Shown here: positions 53,870-62,927 of the stretch, one piece after another | Layout of the letters: each line of letters opens with the position of its first letter | Position numbering within the stretch: position 1 is the stretch's first letter | NCBI GenBank assembly: GCA_964565415.1 | Contig: CAZMEX010000005.1 | Coordinates: forward strand, 1 to 64,000 | Source of the DNA: JAIOSM01 sp964565415 | GTDB taxonomy: Bacteria > Desulfobacterota > Desulfobacteria > Desulfobacterales > Desulfobacteraceae | Direction of reading: 5' to 3' | DNA: 64,000 nucleotides | Notes under the pieces: model-generated | What the model saw: only the letters and a program-made list of their open reading frames with translations | Database searches by the model: none | Told to the model about the DNA's origin: nothing | Program-made: the position numbers and the translations under genes

Positions 53870-55113
53870 TCTGTTTTTGGTATTTTTCCCGCTGCCATAA
53901 TCATTGCAGCAGGAGCTAACCCTGCATAGTAACTTAAATCACACGGCTCTGTTATATCCCATGCAACCAGGTCTGCATCTTTGCCAACTTCCAGGGTTCC
54001 CTTTTTGTTTTCAAGTCCTAAAGCTTTTGCACCATTTATGGTTGCACCCAAAAGAGCTTCTCCAGGGGTAAGAGAAAACAATACACATGCCATGTTCATG
54101 GCAAGGGGCAGTGACAACACAGGGCTTGAGCCTGGATTCATGTCTGTTGACACTGCCATGGCAATATCAAGCTCTCTTAAAAGTTTAATGGGTGGTTTTT
54201 GTTTCTCTTTTAAATAGTAAAATGCTCCGGGTAAAAGCACTGCTGTAACACTGTTTTCTGCCATTTCTTCAAGGCTTGATCTTGAAACATATTCAAGATG
54301 ATCACAGGACAATGCGCCATATCGGGCTGCCATTAAGGCTCCTTTAGAATCTGAAAGCTGCTCCGCATGGAGTTTTAGATCAAAACCCAGCTCTTTTGCT
54401 TTTTGAAAAACCTTTTGGGTTTGTTTCAGGGAGAATCCAATGGTTTCACAAAAAGCATCAACGCTTGTTGCAATTCCCTGATTTTTCACTTCAGGCAACA
54501 CTTGAGTTACTAAAAAATCTATATAATCATCTGGTCTGCCTTTAAATTCCAAAGGCAGAGCATGGGCACCAAGAAAAGTAGCCTTAATTGCCGCAGGATG
54601 GGATTCATCAATTTTTTTAATAACCTCAAGCATTTTAAGTTCGGTTTCAAGGTCAAGCCCGTATCCTGATTTGATTTCAATGGTTGTTGCGCCTTGATAA
54701 AAAAGAGAGTTCACCCTTTTTAATGCATTTTCATAAAGAGTATCAATTGATTCTTTCCGGGTATGTTTTACAGTAGAGAGAATACCTCCACCCATTGTTG
54801 CAATCTTCTCATAACTTATACCGGAAAGTTTCATTTCAAACTCTTTGGCTCTTGAACCTCCGTACAGTAAATGAGTATGACACTCCACAAGACCTGGTAA
54901 AATCCATTTTCCCTGCATATCATGAATATTTACAGCTCTTTTTTCCCAATCACTTATTAGGTTCTTCCTTTTACCTGCAAAACATATTTTTTTTCCAGCA
55001 ACACCAACAGCACCATCAAAAACTGAACCATAGCCATTATTGGTCATGGTTGCAATATTACAATGGATAAAAAGATGGTCGATTTTTTCCGGAAAAGAAT
55101 TCTTGCTCCCCAT
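53866..55113 (-). CDS. hutI: Imidazolonepropionase
   Basis: HutI hydrolyses 4-imidazolone-5-propionate to formiminoglutamate in histidine breakdown. It is a metal-dependent amidohydrolase: VECHTHLLYGG (near 77-87) supplies two metal histidines, LGAHALP near 190, LHAEQLSDSKGA near 248 and STDMNPGSSP near 323 supply further ligands. At 415 residues it is full length. It follows hutU by 60 bases on the same strand. Confidence 0.95.
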   Translation of the reverse strand: MGSKNSFPEKIDHLFIHCNIATMTNNGYGSVFDGAVGVAGKKICFAGKRKNLISDWEKRAVNIHDMQGKWILPGLVECHTHLLYGGSRAKEFEMKLSGISYEKIATMGGGILSTVKHTRKESIDTLYENALKRVNSLFYQGATTIEIKSGYGLDLETELKMLEVIKKIDESHPAAIKATFLGAHALPLEFKGRPDDYIDFLVTQVLPEVKNQGIATSVDAFCETIGFSLKQTQKVFQKAKELGFDLKLHAEQLSDSKGALMAARYGALSCDHLEYVSRSSLEEMAENSVTAVLLPGAFYYLKEKQKPPIKLLRELDIAMAVSTDMNPGSSPVLSLPLAMNMACVLFSLTPGEALLGATINGAKALGLENKKGTLEVGKDADLVAWDITEPCDLSYYAGLAPAAMIMAAGKIPKTD

Positions 55114-55173
55114 TTTCTGCTCCTCCTGTTCTATCCTCTGTTTTCTACTCCCTGATAGTATAAACTCGCCTGT

Positions 55174-57165
55174 TTATTGTTTAACTATCTTATCAATAAG
55201 ATCATTATTGGGAATATATGGCAATGTAATATGGTCGTCCATGTTCTTCTCATTATATTCAGCACATGTTTTAATGGAGTTTTCACAGCGTGCCCATGCT
55301 CTTCTTGCAACACCGCCCATGACATCCCAGTTCATGGCGCTCTTAATAATTTCATCAATGCGCCCACTTCCATCAAGAACAAGTCCAAATCCTCCATTGA
55401 TTGCTCTTCCTATACCAACTCCACCGCCATTGTGGAGAGATACAAGACTCATACCCCTTGCAGCATTACCAGCATAGCACTGGGTTGCCATATCAGCCAT
55501 GATATTAGAACCATCTTTAATGTTTGCAGTTTCCCGGAAAGGCGAATCTGTGCCTCCTGTGTCGTGGTGATCTCTTCCCAGCATAATCGGTCCAATTTTC
55601 CTGTCTCGTACCATCTTGTTAAATTTCAAGGCAATCTTAATTCTACCTTCGGTATCCTGATAAAGGATTCTTGCCTGGGTGCCGACAACAAGCTTGTTTT
55701 TCTTAGCATCCCTTATCCAGATATAATTATCCCTATCCTGAAATCTTCTGTCAGGATCAATACACTCCATGGCAGCCAAATCAGTTGCATCAAGATCATC
55801 TGTTTTACCGCTCAAACAAACCCATCTGAAAGGTCCATAGCCATAATCAAATAAAAGAGGTCCCATAATATCTTCCACATAGGAAGGAAAAACAAATCCT
55901 TCATTTGTATTTTTACCATTTTTACAAATATCTACAATACCAGTGTCATAGACCGCTTTAAGAAAGTTGTTTCCATAATCAAAAAAATAGGTCCCATTAT
56001 CAACAAGTTTTTTAATGAGCTCATAATGTTTTTTTAAAGATGCGTTGACAAGGTTGACAAATTTACCATGATCATCTGTCAGAAGATTTGTTCTCTCTTC
56101 AAAATCAAGCCCCTGGGGACAATAACCTCCATCATAAACAACATGACAGGAAGTTTGATCACTTAAAAGCTCTATTTTTATGCTGTTATTCACACCATAT
56201 TCCAGTAGATCCACAATATTGCCGTGGAATGCAATTGCAGCCCCTTTCTTCTCCTTTTTATATTGTGCTGCAAGCTCAAAAGCCTTACCCGGCTCTTTAA
56301 CAATTTCGCTGACCCAACCCTGATTATATCGCGTCTCTATTCTTGACAAATCAACTTCTGCGAATATACCTACACCATGGGCTATTTCAACTGCTTTTCC
56401 CTGGGCACCACTCATTCCTCCCAATCCAGAACTTACGAAAAGAACACCCTTCATATCTTTTTTGTTTTCTTTTTTTGAAACCATACGTGCTGCATTTAAA
56501 AGCGTGTTGTAAGTGCCATGCACAATGCCCTGGGGACCTATATACATCCACCCCCCGGCTGTCATCTGACCATAGTTGGCAACCCCAATGGCAGCAGCCC
56601 GGTTAAAATCTTCATTATTATCAAAAATACCTACCATTAATGCATTGGACATTATAACCCTGGGTGCACCAGGGGATGATTTAAAAAGCCCCAGGGGATG
56701 CCCTGATTCAACAACAAGTGTAACATTTTGGGTTAATTGTTCCAGATAAGCTTTGATAAGCCAGTACTGCATCCAGTTCTGGCACACTTGACCAGTTTCG
56801 CCATAGGTCACAAGTTCGTAAGGATATAGAGCTACTTCAAAGTCAAGATTATTGTCGATCATTGTCTGAAATGCTTTTCCTTCTATACATTTTGACTTGT
56901 ATTGATCAAGGGGCAACCCTGTAATCTTTCCAACAGGTCTGAACCTGTATCCATAGATGCGCCCCTTTGTATCAAGCTCTTTCATAAACTCTGGTGCCAT
57001 GGTTTCATGCCATTTTTCAGGTATATATCTCAAGGCATTTTTAAGGGCAAGCTTTCTATCTTCATGGGAAAGTTCAGAATGCCTTTTAGGTGCCCTGCGC
57101 ATCTCTTTGATAAACTCTTTTTTACCAGGAAGTGTTTCAAATATATTTTCAAGTGTAATATTCAT
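55174..57165 (-). CDS. hutU: Urocanate hydratase, long form
   Basis: HutU uses tightly bound NAD+ to hydrate urocanate. Conserved stretches include YGETGQVCQNW near 121, SGHPLGLF near 153, GQMTAGGWMYIGPQGIVHGTYNTLLNAARM near 200-230 and GGMSGAQGKA near 253. At 663 residues it is longer than the common roughly 555-residue enzyme and resembles in length and N-terminal region the long form found in animals and some bacteria. AGGAG precedes the ATG. hutH was not found in the window. Confidence 0.95.
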   Translation of the reverse strand: MNITLENIFETLPGKKEFIKEMRRAPKRHSELSHEDRKLALKNALRYIPEKWHETMAPEFMKELDTKGRIYGYRFRPVGKITGLPLDQYKSKCIEGKAFQTMIDNNLDFEVALYPYELVTYGETGQVCQNWMQYWLIKAYLEQLTQNVTLVVESGHPLGLFKSSPGAPRVIMSNALMVGIFDNNEDFNRAAAIGVANYGQMTAGGWMYIGPQGIVHGTYNTLLNAARMVSKKENKKDMKGVLFVSSGLGGMSGAQGKAVEIAHGVGIFAEVDLSRIETRYNQGWVSEIVKEPGKAFELAAQYKKEKKGAAIAFHGNIVDLLEYGVNNSIKIELLSDQTSCHVVYDGGYCPQGLDFEERTNLLTDDHGKFVNLVNASLKKHYELIKKLVDNGTYFFDYGNNFLKAVYDTGIVDICKNGKNTNEGFVFPSYVEDIMGPLLFDYGYGPFRWVCLSGKTDDLDATDLAAMECIDPDRRFQDRDNYIWIRDAKKNKLVVGTQARILYQDTEGRIKIALKFNKMVRDRKIGPIMLGRDHHDTGGTDSPFRETANIKDGSNIMADMATQCYAGNAARGMSLVSLHNGGGVGIGRAINGGFGLVLDGSGRIDEIIKSAMNWDVMGGVARRAWARCENSIKTCAEYNEKNMDDHITLPYIPNNDLIDKIVKQ

Positions 57166-57219
57166 TTTTAAATCTCCTCTGTCAAACAGTAGTATATGCT
57201 AAACAATAAAGCTCTTATG

Positions 57220-57233
57220 GTTGTATATACAAC
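57220..57233. promoter_or_regulatory. Palindromic operator overlapping the hut promoter
   Basis: GTTGTATATACAAC is a perfect 14-base palindrome overlapping the -10 box of the hutU promoter. Its TTGTATATACAA core has the form bound by GntR-type regulators such as HutC. No hutC gene is in the window. Confidence 0.6.
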
Positions 57234-57250
57234 TAATAAATAAATGTCAA
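57222..57250 (-). promoter_or_regulatory. Promoter of the hutU-hutI operon
   Basis: On the minus strand a perfect TTGACA (57245-57250) and TATACA (57222-57227) are exactly 17 bases apart. It lies 57 bases before the hutU ATG. This is the clearest promoter in the window. Confidence 0.75.
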
Positions 57251-57436
57251 TGAAAAAGATTTTGTACTTTCACCTGATTGTAAGTTACCTTTTTCGTAAA
57301 TCGTAACGAAATTTGTTTTTTTTCTTGACTTACCTGCGAATTCAATGCAGACTTAATCTTAATAATAACAAAATTATTTTTCTGCTATTTTCAAAGCATG
57401 CGCAGGCAAAACTGATTTCCAGCTTAAGGAGACAAA

Positions 57437-57781
57437 ATGGGCGGTAAAAACATCATAGATATTGATGAACTAAAAGAGATTATGGATAATGATATGGAGC
57501 TTATTCAGGAGTGTTTTGATGAGTTCTGCGAGGAGTGGTCTGAAGCGTTTGGAGATGTTGCAAGGGCTGTAAATGAAAAAGATGCGTCAAGGCTTGACGA
57601 AACAGCCCACAAGCTCAAAGGAACACTGCGCTATCTAGCTGCTGACCAAGCCCAGCAGGCAGCCTATGAACTGGAGGCTGCAGGTAAAGCAAAAAAACTT
57701 GATGGTATTGATAGTAAACTTGCTGTTTTAGAAAAAAAGGGTCTTGAAGTTATAGAGTATATAAAAAATTTCAGCGAATAA
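57437..57781 (+). CDS. Hpt domain phosphotransfer protein
   Basis: This is a single histidine phosphotransfer domain of 114 residues. The phospho-acceptor is His58 in AHKLKGTLRYLAA. The N- and C-terminal helices (DIDELKEIMDND, EVIEYIKNF) complete the four-helix bundle. AAGGAGA lies before the ATG. A response regulator gene begins 21 bases downstream, so the pair is probably part of a phosphorelay whose kinase is elsewhere. About 270 bases upstream hold the hut promoter and a small TTTCGT/ACGAAA inverted repeat. Confidence 0.87.
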   Translation: MGGKNIIDIDELKEIMDNDMELIQECFDEFCEEWSEAFGDVARAVNEKDASRLDETAHKLKGTLRYLAADQAQQAAYELEAAGKAKKLDGIDSKLAVLEKKGLEVIEYIKNFSE

Positions 57782-57802
57782 TTATTCTTGGAGGAGAATG
57801 TC

Positions 57803-58279
57803 ATGCCAAACAATAAAATAGAAGATTATAAACAATATCAAAATATTTCCATTCTTTTTGTTGATGATGATAAAATGGCACAAAAACTTATGTCCAAATT
57901 CCTGAAAGAGTGGAATATTTATTGTGCATCATCGGGTCAGGAGGCATTGGAAACAATGGAAGAAAAAACCTATGCTGTTGTGCTTTTAGACTATCAAATG
58001 CCGGGAATGAACGGAATAGAACTTTTAAGAAGAATTAAAAAAAGACACAGTATGGTCCAGGTGATCATGATCACGGGCTCTGATGAGCTCAACACATTAA
58101 TTGAAAGCTTGTCCCACGGTGCAGATGATTTTATTCTCAAGCCTGTGAAAAAAGAGACCTTGTTCAAAGTTCTTGGAAATACGTGTGACAAAATAACTCG
58201 ATGGACAGGTGTTATGAAAACCCTCTACAAGAAAAAAAAAGAGAGAAAGCAGGAAGAAGATGCCTTATCAAAAAAATAG
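57803..58279 (+). CDS. Single-domain response regulator
   Basis: The receiver domain has the acidic pocket in FVDDDK (near 19-24), the phospho-acceptor Asp63 in VVLLDYQMPG, and the conserved lysine in LKPVKKET. About 30 basic residues follow it but no DNA-binding domain. The ATG at 57803 is chosen because GGAGGAG lies just upstream; the frame is open from 57788. It pairs with the Hpt protein. Confidence 0.88.
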   Translation: MPNNKIEDYKQYQNISILFVDDDKMAQKLMSKFLKEWNIYCASSGQEALETMEEKTYAVVLLDYQMPGMNGIELLRRIKKRHSMVQVIMITGSDELNTLIESLSHGADDFILKPVKKETLFKVLGNTCDKITRWTGVMKTLYKKKKERKQEEDALSKK

Positions 58280-58342
58280 CAGTTTTCTAAAAACAGACTT
58301 TGATTGACTCCCCCTATATTGTCTGCAAAAGGTTTATTACTA

Positions 58343-58372
58343 TTGACCCCTCCATAAAAAAAGCTATATAAT
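58343..58372 (+). promoter_or_regulatory. Promoter of the MoaD/ThiS-like gene
   Basis: TTGACC at 58343-58348 and a perfect TATAAT at 58367-58372 are 18 bases apart. The ATG of the downstream gene follows 45 bases later. Confidence 0.6.
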
Positions 58373-58417
58373 AGCATCAAAAAATTAAGCTATAACCTGA
58401 AGCAAGGATTTAAAACA

Positions 58418-58690
58418 ATGAGTGTTGAAATAAATATTCACTTGACCCACCGGCAGCATACTGATAATCAAAAAAGCATTGAAGTTGAAGGAGATACTAT
58501 AGGACAAGCCATTAGTAATTTATGTAAAAAATATCCGAATATAGAACCTGAACTTTTTGAAGGCAAAGATAAGCTTGCAAAACACATTGAAATATACCTG
58601 AATGATGAGAGTGCATATCCTGACGAGCTTAAAAAGAACACAAAACATGGTGACAAAATATATATTACAGCTATCCTAGCCGGAGGATAA
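58418..58690 (+). CDS. MoaD/ThiS family ubiquitin-like sulfur carrier
   Basis: This 90-residue protein has a beta-grasp pattern and ends in LAGG, the di-glycine tail that is adenylated and thiocarboxylated in sulfur carriers. Segments DTIGQAISNLCKKYPNIE and HGDKIYITAILAGG fit the family. It has its own promoter and no moeB/thiF, moaE or thiG gene beside it. Roles in molybdopterin or thiamin synthesis, or in tungstate enzymes, are all possible. Confidence 0.75.
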   Translation: MSVEINIHLTHRQHTDNQKSIEVEGDTIGQAISNLCKKYPNIEPELFEGKDKLAKHIEIYLNDESAYPDELKKNTKHGDKIYITAILAGG

Positions 58691-58729
58691 AAAGACAAAT
58701 TGAGCAAGTCTTCGTTTTAAAAGAATGTT

Positions 58730-59683
58730 TTAAGAGATATTTAAATATTTCCTGGCTGTTCCAGTACGTAAAATATCTTCTCTAAAATATTTAATAAATG
58801 TTTTTTCTGTAAGTGTAGGAATTTTATCTTGCAGCAAAACCAGGGAAATTTTATTGACAACATTCTGACATGAGGTTTTTATTGGAACAATTTTATTTTT
58901 CCTGATTTGGCTTTGCACAATATGCGAGGCAATAACTCCCATCCCTATATTGTTGTTTATACCCATAATCACAGCCTGGTGACTGTCTACAGTCAAAACT
59001 CTGTTCAGGTTTACCGGAAATTTATTAAAATGGTGTTTAAACCAGTTTTTTATGGTTAGTGAAGATTTTTGATAGGAAATAAACTCCTTTGATGCAAGAT
59101 TTTCATAGGAGTGATCCCTAGTAATTTCTCTTTCATAATAATCTTTTGAACATGCCAGGATAACCTCTTCTTCGATAAGGGGTTCAATGCTGTATATACC
59201 AAAATCAGAAAAAAACTGATCCTTGGTTAAAAATGCATCAACCAGCCCAAAATCAAGCTCACCGCTTTCTATCAAAGGAAAGATCTCGGCTGGATCTCCA
59301 AGCTTTAAGTTAAATATAACATCGGGATAAAGCTTTCGGAACTCAGCAATTATGCGGGGGAAATATGATTTCCCAAATTCAATAGGTGATCCGATTTTTA
59401 AAAGACCATATGGTTTTTGCCTTGCCTGCCTGATGTTTTTTATCCCCTTTGCAAGCTCGCTTATAAAAGGAGATACAATACCAAACAACTGCTCCCCGGC
59501 TGAGGTTGGCACAAGTTTTTTATGCAGCCTTGTAAATAGATGTATTTTTAATTCATCTTCTAATTTGGTCAGGCTTTGACTTATGGCAGATGAGGTAATA
59601 TTTACCTCTTTGGCAGCAGCAGCAACACTTTTTAAAGAAAAAACATAATAAAAAATTTTTAGCCTGTTAAAATCGGGTAGCAT
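58730..59683 (-). CDS. LysR family transcriptional regulator
   Basis: The N-terminal winged helix (about 1-60) has the LysR pattern RLKIFYYVFSLKSVAAAAKEVNITSSAISQSLTKLE. The effector domain covers about 88-300. At 317 residues it is complete. It is divergent from a 64-residue membrane protein gene across 137 AT-rich bases, the usual arrangement for a LysR target. Confidence 0.92.
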   Translation of the reverse strand: MLPDFNRLKIFYYVFSLKSVAAAAKEVNITSSAISQSLTKLEDELKIHLFTRLHKKLVPTSAGEQLFGIVSPFISELAKGIKNIRQARQKPYGLLKIGSPIEFGKSYFPRIIAEFRKLYPDVIFNLKLGDPAEIFPLIESGELDFGLVDAFLTKDQFFSDFGIYSIEPLIEEEVILACSKDYYEREITRDHSYENLASKEFISYQKSSLTIKNWFKHHFNKFPVNLNRVLTVDSHQAVIMGINNNIGMGVIASHIVQSQIRKNKIVPIKTSCQNVVNKISLVLLQDKIPTLTEKTFIKYFREDILRTGTARKYLNIS

Positions 59684-59820
59684 TAGTATCTCTTAACCTA
59701 AGATTAAATTGTTTTAATTTTACTTAATATCAAAACTGTTTTATATTATCAACATAAAAGAGACACTTTAAGATAATAATTTGTCTTTTACATACAAAGC
59801 AAGGATTATTGGAGGCTCAA

Positions 59821-60015
59821 ATGAAAAACTCAATAGCAGGCAACATCATAAAAATTATCACATATTTTTTTACACCTGAAGACACAGCAACTCCAATCTG
59901 GCATGGATCTTCTGCTTATAATATTGAGTCAGACATACATGGAATTGGAACAACAAAAGCGTTGTTCTGGGTAGTAAACTCAGTTCTGTTGCTCTATCTT
60001 ATCTCTCTGTTCTAA
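59821..60015 (+). CDS. Small membrane protein of unknown function
   Basis: This is a 64-residue protein with a soluble N-terminal part and one C-terminal membrane helix (about 43-63, FWVVNSVLLLYLISLF). TTGGAGG precedes the ATG at 59821, and a terminator follows, so it looks like a real single-gene unit. The middle part is rich in Ser, His and Ile. It is divergent from the LysR gene, which may control it. I do not recognise a family. Confidence 0.55.
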   Translation: MKNSIAGNIIKIITYFFTPEDTATPIWHGSSAYNIESDIHGIGTTKALFWVVNSVLLLYLISLF

Positions 60016-60040
60016 TTTGGCAATTTTTAGTAATTCCCCG

Positions 60041-60101
60041 GGGAAGCTTGCTTAATTTAAAACAAATCATTTACCTAAAGTTAAGCTTCCCTTTTCTTTT
60101 T
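60041..60101 (+). terminator. Terminator after the small membrane protein gene
   Basis: GGGAAGCTT (60041-60049) pairs with AAGCTTCCC (60083-60091) across a loop of about 33 AT-rich bases, and TTTTCTTTTTT follows. The right arm overlaps the stop codon of the convergent DUF2889 gene. Confidence 0.6.
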
Positions 60102-60653
60102 TATAGCCTCTTTAATCGCTTTTATCTTGGGACCATCTTCTGTCCACAGCCTGCAACTGTTTAAAATAAAATCTTTTTCTTGAATTTGATCTACTGATGT
60201 TGGAGTTTCACTTCTATGCTTTCTTTTTTCCGTAAGCCAGCCATGGACAATTTCTTGCCCCATAACAGTTAAAAGATGGGTAAGATGCGTACAACCCTTT
60301 ACTCCTCCCATAAAACCTTTAATTTTTTTTGAAAACCCGCCCCGCACCTCAAGCCCCTCAATCTTTTTTATCACATCAAGGGTTTCATGGCATTGAGACA
60401 TGGGAACATGGGGCATATAAGCTTCTGCTTGAGAAATTCTCAAAGGGTTGTCATGGATTAAAAGATAGATTTCCATATTATGAATAACCCCTTGTAAAAT
60501 TTCCTCTTCAGTAATATCAAATATATTTTGATATCGTTCATCCTTTAATTTCCCCCAAACTATCAACTCAGAATCATTAATATAATATGTAGCAAGTTCA
60601 ATGTTTCTGGTGTGAATCTTTTTTTTATCTTGGATTAACTCTTTTAAATTCAT
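60081..60653 (-). CDS. DUF2889 domain protein
   Basis: This 190-residue soluble protein matches the DUF2889 pattern: a beta-rich first half (ELATYYINDSELIVWGKL, NMEIYLLIHD) and a conserved GGVKGCTHLTHLL segment (about 116-128) with cysteine and histidine that could bind metal. Function is unknown in the family. AGGAAAAG precedes the ATG, and the gene follows recD2 on the same strand. Confidence 0.75.
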   Translation of the reverse strand: MNLKELIQDKKKIHTRNIELATYYINDSELIVWGKLKDERYQNIFDITEEEILQGVIHNMEIYLLIHDNPLRISQAEAYMPHVPMSQCHETLDVIKKIEGLEVRGGFSKKIKGFMGGVKGCTHLTHLLTVMGQEIVHGWLTEKRKHRSETPTSVDQIQEKDFILNSCRLWTEDGPKIKAIKEAIKKKREA

Positions 60654-60702
60654 TGCTTTTCCTCTTTAATTGTTTTTCCTCTATCTGGTATGTGGATTGA
60701 AC

Positions 60703-62883
60703 CTATGCAAGCCGTACTGCCAGACTTGAACACCTTAAATCAGTTTTGTTATTATTTAAAGCTATTGTAAATGCTTTTTTTGAGCCAACCAGGATTACAA
60801 GCTGTTTACCCCGCGTTATGGCTGTATAAAGAAGGTTCCGCTGTAATAGAGGAAAATGAGAAGTGCTCAATGCAATAATAACAGCTGAATATTCTGATCC
60901 TTGAGACTTATGGACTGAAATAGTGTAGGCAAGGGTTAGTTGCTCAAGCTCTAATATCTCATAATCAACAATCCTTCCATTATAATCAACACTGACTACT
61001 CCTTCAGCCTTATCAATTTCATAAACTATACCTATATCACCATTAAAAACATCTTTGTCATAATTATTCTTAAGATGCATAACCTTATCCTCTACTTTAA
61101 AAGTAAAACCGTGGGCTTCAATACCTGTTTCATTATTATTTAACACTTTTTGAAGCTGCTGATTTAAATTTATAGTCCCTGTTTCACCTTTATGCATTGG
61201 TGTTAAAACCTGGATTTCATCAATGTGGGGAAATGCCTGCTTGATTCTTGTTGAGTATAAAAGGGATATTGTTTCAACAATTTTTGAAGGATTATTGTTT
61301 TCTATGAAATAAAACTCTGAAAGCTCTTGATTATTTCCCATTGCAAGTTCAGGCATTTCACCATTTCGAATGGCATGGGCATTCATTATTATTGGGCTTA
61401 AGCTTGCCTGGCGGAATATTTCAGTCAAATAAAATGTTTTTACAACACCGGAGTTGATAATATCAGCAAGTACATTACCAGGTCCCACTGATGGAAGTTG
61501 AAATGTATCACCCACAAGCATTAACAGGGATGTTGAAGGCAGTGCTGCCACAAGATGATACATAAGCATTGTATCAACCATGGAAGCTTCATCCACAATA
61601 AAAACATCAAGATCAAACGGGTTTGAATGGTTCTTTGCAAATGTATTGTCATCAGGGTCATACTCAAGAAGTTTATGTAAAGTTTTTGCTTTTTTCCCTG
61701 TTACTTCAGAAAGCCTTCTTGCAGCCCGCCCGGTTGGTGCTCCTAAAACAACTTTTTGCTCTGATTTCTTGAAAATTGCACATAAAGCTCTTATCAGGGT
61801 GGTCTTTCCTGTTCCGGGACCGCCTGTAATAACTGTGACCCTCTGTTCCAAAGCTTTGGTTATAATTTCAATTTGATTTTCTGAAAGCTTTATTGCAAGT
61901 CTGGATGCAACCTCTTCAACGATTTCATCTTTATCAATCTCTGTTGTAAAAACAGGCAGGGACAACATTGCCTTAATCCTCAATGCAATGCCTTTTTCTG
62001 CCATGTAAAGTCTTTCCATATATATTAAAGTCTTGTCATCTCTGTTTTCCATGACAATTTCATCATTTTGTTCTAAATCCAACAGAGCATTATCAACTCT
62101 CTCCAGGTCGATCCCTTGGTCAACCTCTCCATATGACCCGCCCTCAAAACCAATGATTTTATAACATTGCTCAATTAATGTCTCTTTTTGAACAAAAACA
62201 TGTCCATCGTTTTCAAAAATTAAAAGAAGATAAATAAGAGATGCCTTGATTCTTTCAGGATCATCCCTTTGTCCACCTGCCTGCAAAGCAATTTTATCTG
62301 CTATTTTAAACCCGGCTTGGGGAATATCTTTTGCAATGGTGTAGGGAGTTTGGTGCAGTATTTTTAATGCATCTGAGCCATAACAAATCAGGATTGCTGA
62401 AGCATGCACAACACTCACTCCTCGATCCTGCAAAAACTGCATTACTCTTCTAACCGAGTGGTGTTTGTTCCATGCCTCTGTGATGGTATTGGATTTTGCT
62501 TTACCTATACCTGTTATCTCTTTTAATCTTACAGGCTCATTTTCTATAATATCAAAGGTGTTTTCTTTAAATTTTTTTACAATTTTACCTGCAAGGTCTT
62601 TGCCAATACCCTTGATAATACCTGACTCAAGATACTCTTTTATCCCTGATGTTGTTGATGGAAGAATTACATTAAAAGATTTAACATTAAACTGGTCACC
62701 ATATTTTTGATGTGTAACCCATATACCGGTAAGCGCAAGGGTTTCGCCCTCAACAATTCCTGCCATGTGACCGACAATAGTAACAAAATCTTTTATCTGG
62801 GGAACTTCTAGCTTTGCAATAGTATAAAAATTATCACTGTTTTGAAATGTTATTCTTTTTAATAAACCTTTTAATATAATCAT
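60703..62883 (-). CDS. recD2: ATP-dependent RecD2-like DNA helicase
   Basis: RecD2 is a 5'-3' helicase of superfamily 1B that acts without RecBC. The N-terminal OB-like domain and helix-hairpin-helix region (about 1-200, including GIGKDLAGKIV and ITGIGKAKSNTI) are present. The helicase core starts near residue 320 with Walker A GGPGTGKTT (about 350-358), Walker B VFIVDEASMVD, and motif VI near YTAITRGKQLVILVG. At 726 residues it is full length. Confidence 0.95.
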   Translation of the reverse strand: MIILKGLLKRITFQNSDNFYTIAKLEVPQIKDFVTIVGHMAGIVEGETLALTGIWVTHQKYGDQFNVKSFNVILPSTTSGIKEYLESGIIKGIGKDLAGKIVKKFKENTFDIIENEPVRLKEITGIGKAKSNTITEAWNKHHSVRRVMQFLQDRGVSVVHASAILICYGSDALKILHQTPYTIAKDIPQAGFKIADKIALQAGGQRDDPERIKASLIYLLLIFENDGHVFVQKETLIEQCYKIIGFEGGSYGEVDQGIDLERVDNALLDLEQNDEIVMENRDDKTLIYMERLYMAEKGIALRIKAMLSLPVFTTEIDKDEIVEEVASRLAIKLSENQIEIITKALEQRVTVITGGPGTGKTTLIRALCAIFKKSEQKVVLGAPTGRAARRLSEVTGKKAKTLHKLLEYDPDDNTFAKNHSNPFDLDVFIVDEASMVDTMLMYHLVAALPSTSLLMLVGDTFQLPSVGPGNVLADIINSGVVKTFYLTEIFRQASLSPIIMNAHAIRNGEMPELAMGNNQELSEFYFIENNNPSKIVETISLLYSTRIKQAFPHIDEIQVLTPMHKGETGTINLNQQLQKVLNNNETGIEAHGFTFKVEDKVMHLKNNYDKDVFNGDIGIVYEIDKAEGVVSVDYNGRIVDYEILELEQLTLAYTISVHKSQGSEYSAVIIALSTSHFPLLQRNLLYTAITRGKQLVILVGSKKAFTIALNNNKTDLRCSSLAVRLA

Positions 62884-62927
62884 TCAGAGTACAAGTATTC
62901 AGTGTTTAATAACCCTAGACATATAAA

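Noticed and set aside
57292..57311. Short inverted repeat TTTCGT/ACGAAA upstream of the Hpt gene
   Set aside because: Six-base arms with an eight-base spacer are easily found by chance in this composition and no regulator is linked to it.
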